16,768 nt of DNA from contig CAJACJ010000477.1 in assembly GCA_903938205.1 (NCBI GenBank), positions 1 to 16,768 of the forward strand. The letters run 5' to 3'. Of this stretch, positions 16,491 through 16,768 are shown in pieces (position 1 is the stretch's first letter; each line of letters starts with the position of its first letter). The position numbers were made by a program, and so were the translations under genes. The notes under the pieces were generated by a model, which worked only from the letters and a program-made list of their open reading frames with translations, did not search any database and was not told the DNA's origin. This stretch comes from an uncultured bacterium. Its GTDB lineage: Bacteria > Planctomycetota > Phycisphaerae > Phycisphaerales > SM1A02.

Positions 16491-16511
16491 ATTTTCCCAT
16501 GTTTCATAGGC

Positions 16512-16539
16512 TTGACAGCATGACAAACTTCACTACAAT
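16512..16539 (+). promoter_or_regulatory. Strong sigma70-type promoter
   Basis: A consensus -35 TTGACA (16512-16517) is separated by 16 bases from a -10 TACAAT (16534-16539), one base off TATAAT. Transcription should begin at about 16545-16547. This is the best promoter in the window, and the next bases fold into hairpins rather than leading quickly to a protein start. Confidence 0.75.
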
Positions 16540-16545
16540 CATCGA

Positions 16546-16768
16546 CCTTCCATAAAGGCTAGCGCCTGCATGGAAGGCGACGAAAGTCGGCTCTTTCATA
16601 AGTAAATGAGACAATGGTTTGAGTGTTCGTGTGACGTGGCTTGTGCCACTGGTCTCGAGGGCCACTGAGGTCATCACGAATACAGATAGATACAATCGTG
16701 TGTTATTTATTGTGAAGTTCAAATAGAAACACACTGAATGTTGCAAGCACCGAGAATTCGAGAATGTC
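16546..16768 (+). ncRNA. Putative structured RNA or long structured leader, 3' end beyond window
   Basis: From the predicted transcription start the sequence is a chain of stems. Hairpin A (16546-16577) pairs CCTTCCAT with ATGGAAGG, with an inner AGGC-TAGC-GCCT stem. Hairpin B (16578-16589) is CGAC-GAAA-GTCG, a GNRA tetraloop. A three-way junction occupies 16623-16683: an outer stem pairs GTGTTCGTGTGAC with GTCATCACGAATAC (13 bp, one bulged U at 16674), enclosing GTGGC-TTGT-GCCAC (16636-16649), TGGTC-TCGAG-GGCCA (16650-16664) and an unpaired CTGAG. Hairpin C pairs GTGTGTT (16698-16704) with AACACAC (16728-16734). I could not match it to tmRNA, RNase P RNA, SRP RNA, or the common riboswitches I tried. 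It could be a novel small RNA, the leader of an rRNA gene, or a riboswitch or attenuator for a gene outside the window. The pairing is read directly; function is unknown. Confidence 0.5.

Noticed and set aside
16571..16595. GACGAAAGTCGGCTC resembling RNase P RNA conserved region I
   Set aside because: The key GAGGAAAGTCCGG core has mismatches and a missing base, the segment forms its own GNRA hairpin, and no other RNase P conserved region is visible before the window ends.
16645..16670. GCCACTG resembling the B12-box of cobalamin riboswitches, with GGAAGGC upstream
   Set aside because: In cobalamin riboswitches GGGAAGG follows GCCACTG; here the order is reversed and the other conserved blocks are absent.
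16504..16746. 80-codon open frame on the minus strand opposite the structured RNA
   Set aside because: It runs antisense through the strong promoter and all hairpins, has no ribosome site, and its translation shows no domain-like pattern; a chance opening is more likely.
16738..16768. Open frame from ATG 16738 to the window end
   Set aside because: Only ten codons, no ribosome site; cannot be supported without further sequence.

Overview
The window looks like ordinary chromosomal DNA of a Planctomycetota-type bacterium, most likely a Phycisphaerae relative. This is inferred from gene content and from memory of protein families, not from a marker gene. The evidence is a large PilM-type protein followed by two pilus-associated proteins of a kind remembered from that phylum, a multi-pass membrane protein of a family remembered from planctomycetes, and an almost complete lack of Shine-Dalgarno sequences before otherwise convincing starts. 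Base composition is near 50% GC. There are no tRNAs, insertion sequences, CRISPR arrays or prophage genes.

Left arm, minus strand (7170 down to 1): five tightly spaced genes read leftward. They are an M20 metallodipeptidase, an 842-residue secreted and membrane-anchored protein with a GATase-like fold, an ABC transporter ATPase, NAD kinase (nadK) and seryl-tRNA synthetase (serS, running off the left edge). Gaps are 23, 13, 16 and 83 bases, so this is probably one transcription unit mixing export or turnover functions with housekeeping enzymes. No separate ABC permease is present. The 842-residue protein is the obvious candidate partner for the ATPase.

Middle, plus strand (7276-9279): a multi-pass membrane protein of unknown function, with the only textbook ribosome binding site in the window, and a 198-residue protein that resembles a degenerate nucleotidyltransferase-like family. 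Facing them on the minus strand is a four-domain ribosomal protein S1 (9365-10645) with a probable intrinsic terminator behind it and a plausible promoter in front.

Right arm, plus strand (10898-16424): three genes joined by 4-base ATGA overlaps form a type IV pilus or type II secretion-like inner-membrane assembly module. The first appears to be a natural PilM-PilN fusion: actin-like PilM, then a PilN-like N-terminal peptide, one membrane helix and a periplasmic domain, with a Ser/Gly-rich tail. The second is PilO-like. The third is a bitopic protein with two similar beta-type domains separated by a charged coiled coil, sitting where pilP would be. No secretin gene follows within the window.

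Right edge (16425-16768): no convincing protein gene. It holds a perfect DnaA box, a strong sigma70-type promoter (TTGACA, 16 bases, TACAAT), and immediately downstream a run of hairpins including a well-formed three-way junction. This looks like the 5' part of a structured non-coding RNA or a long structured leader whose remainder lies outside the window. The pilus fusion and this RNA are the two most interesting items here.
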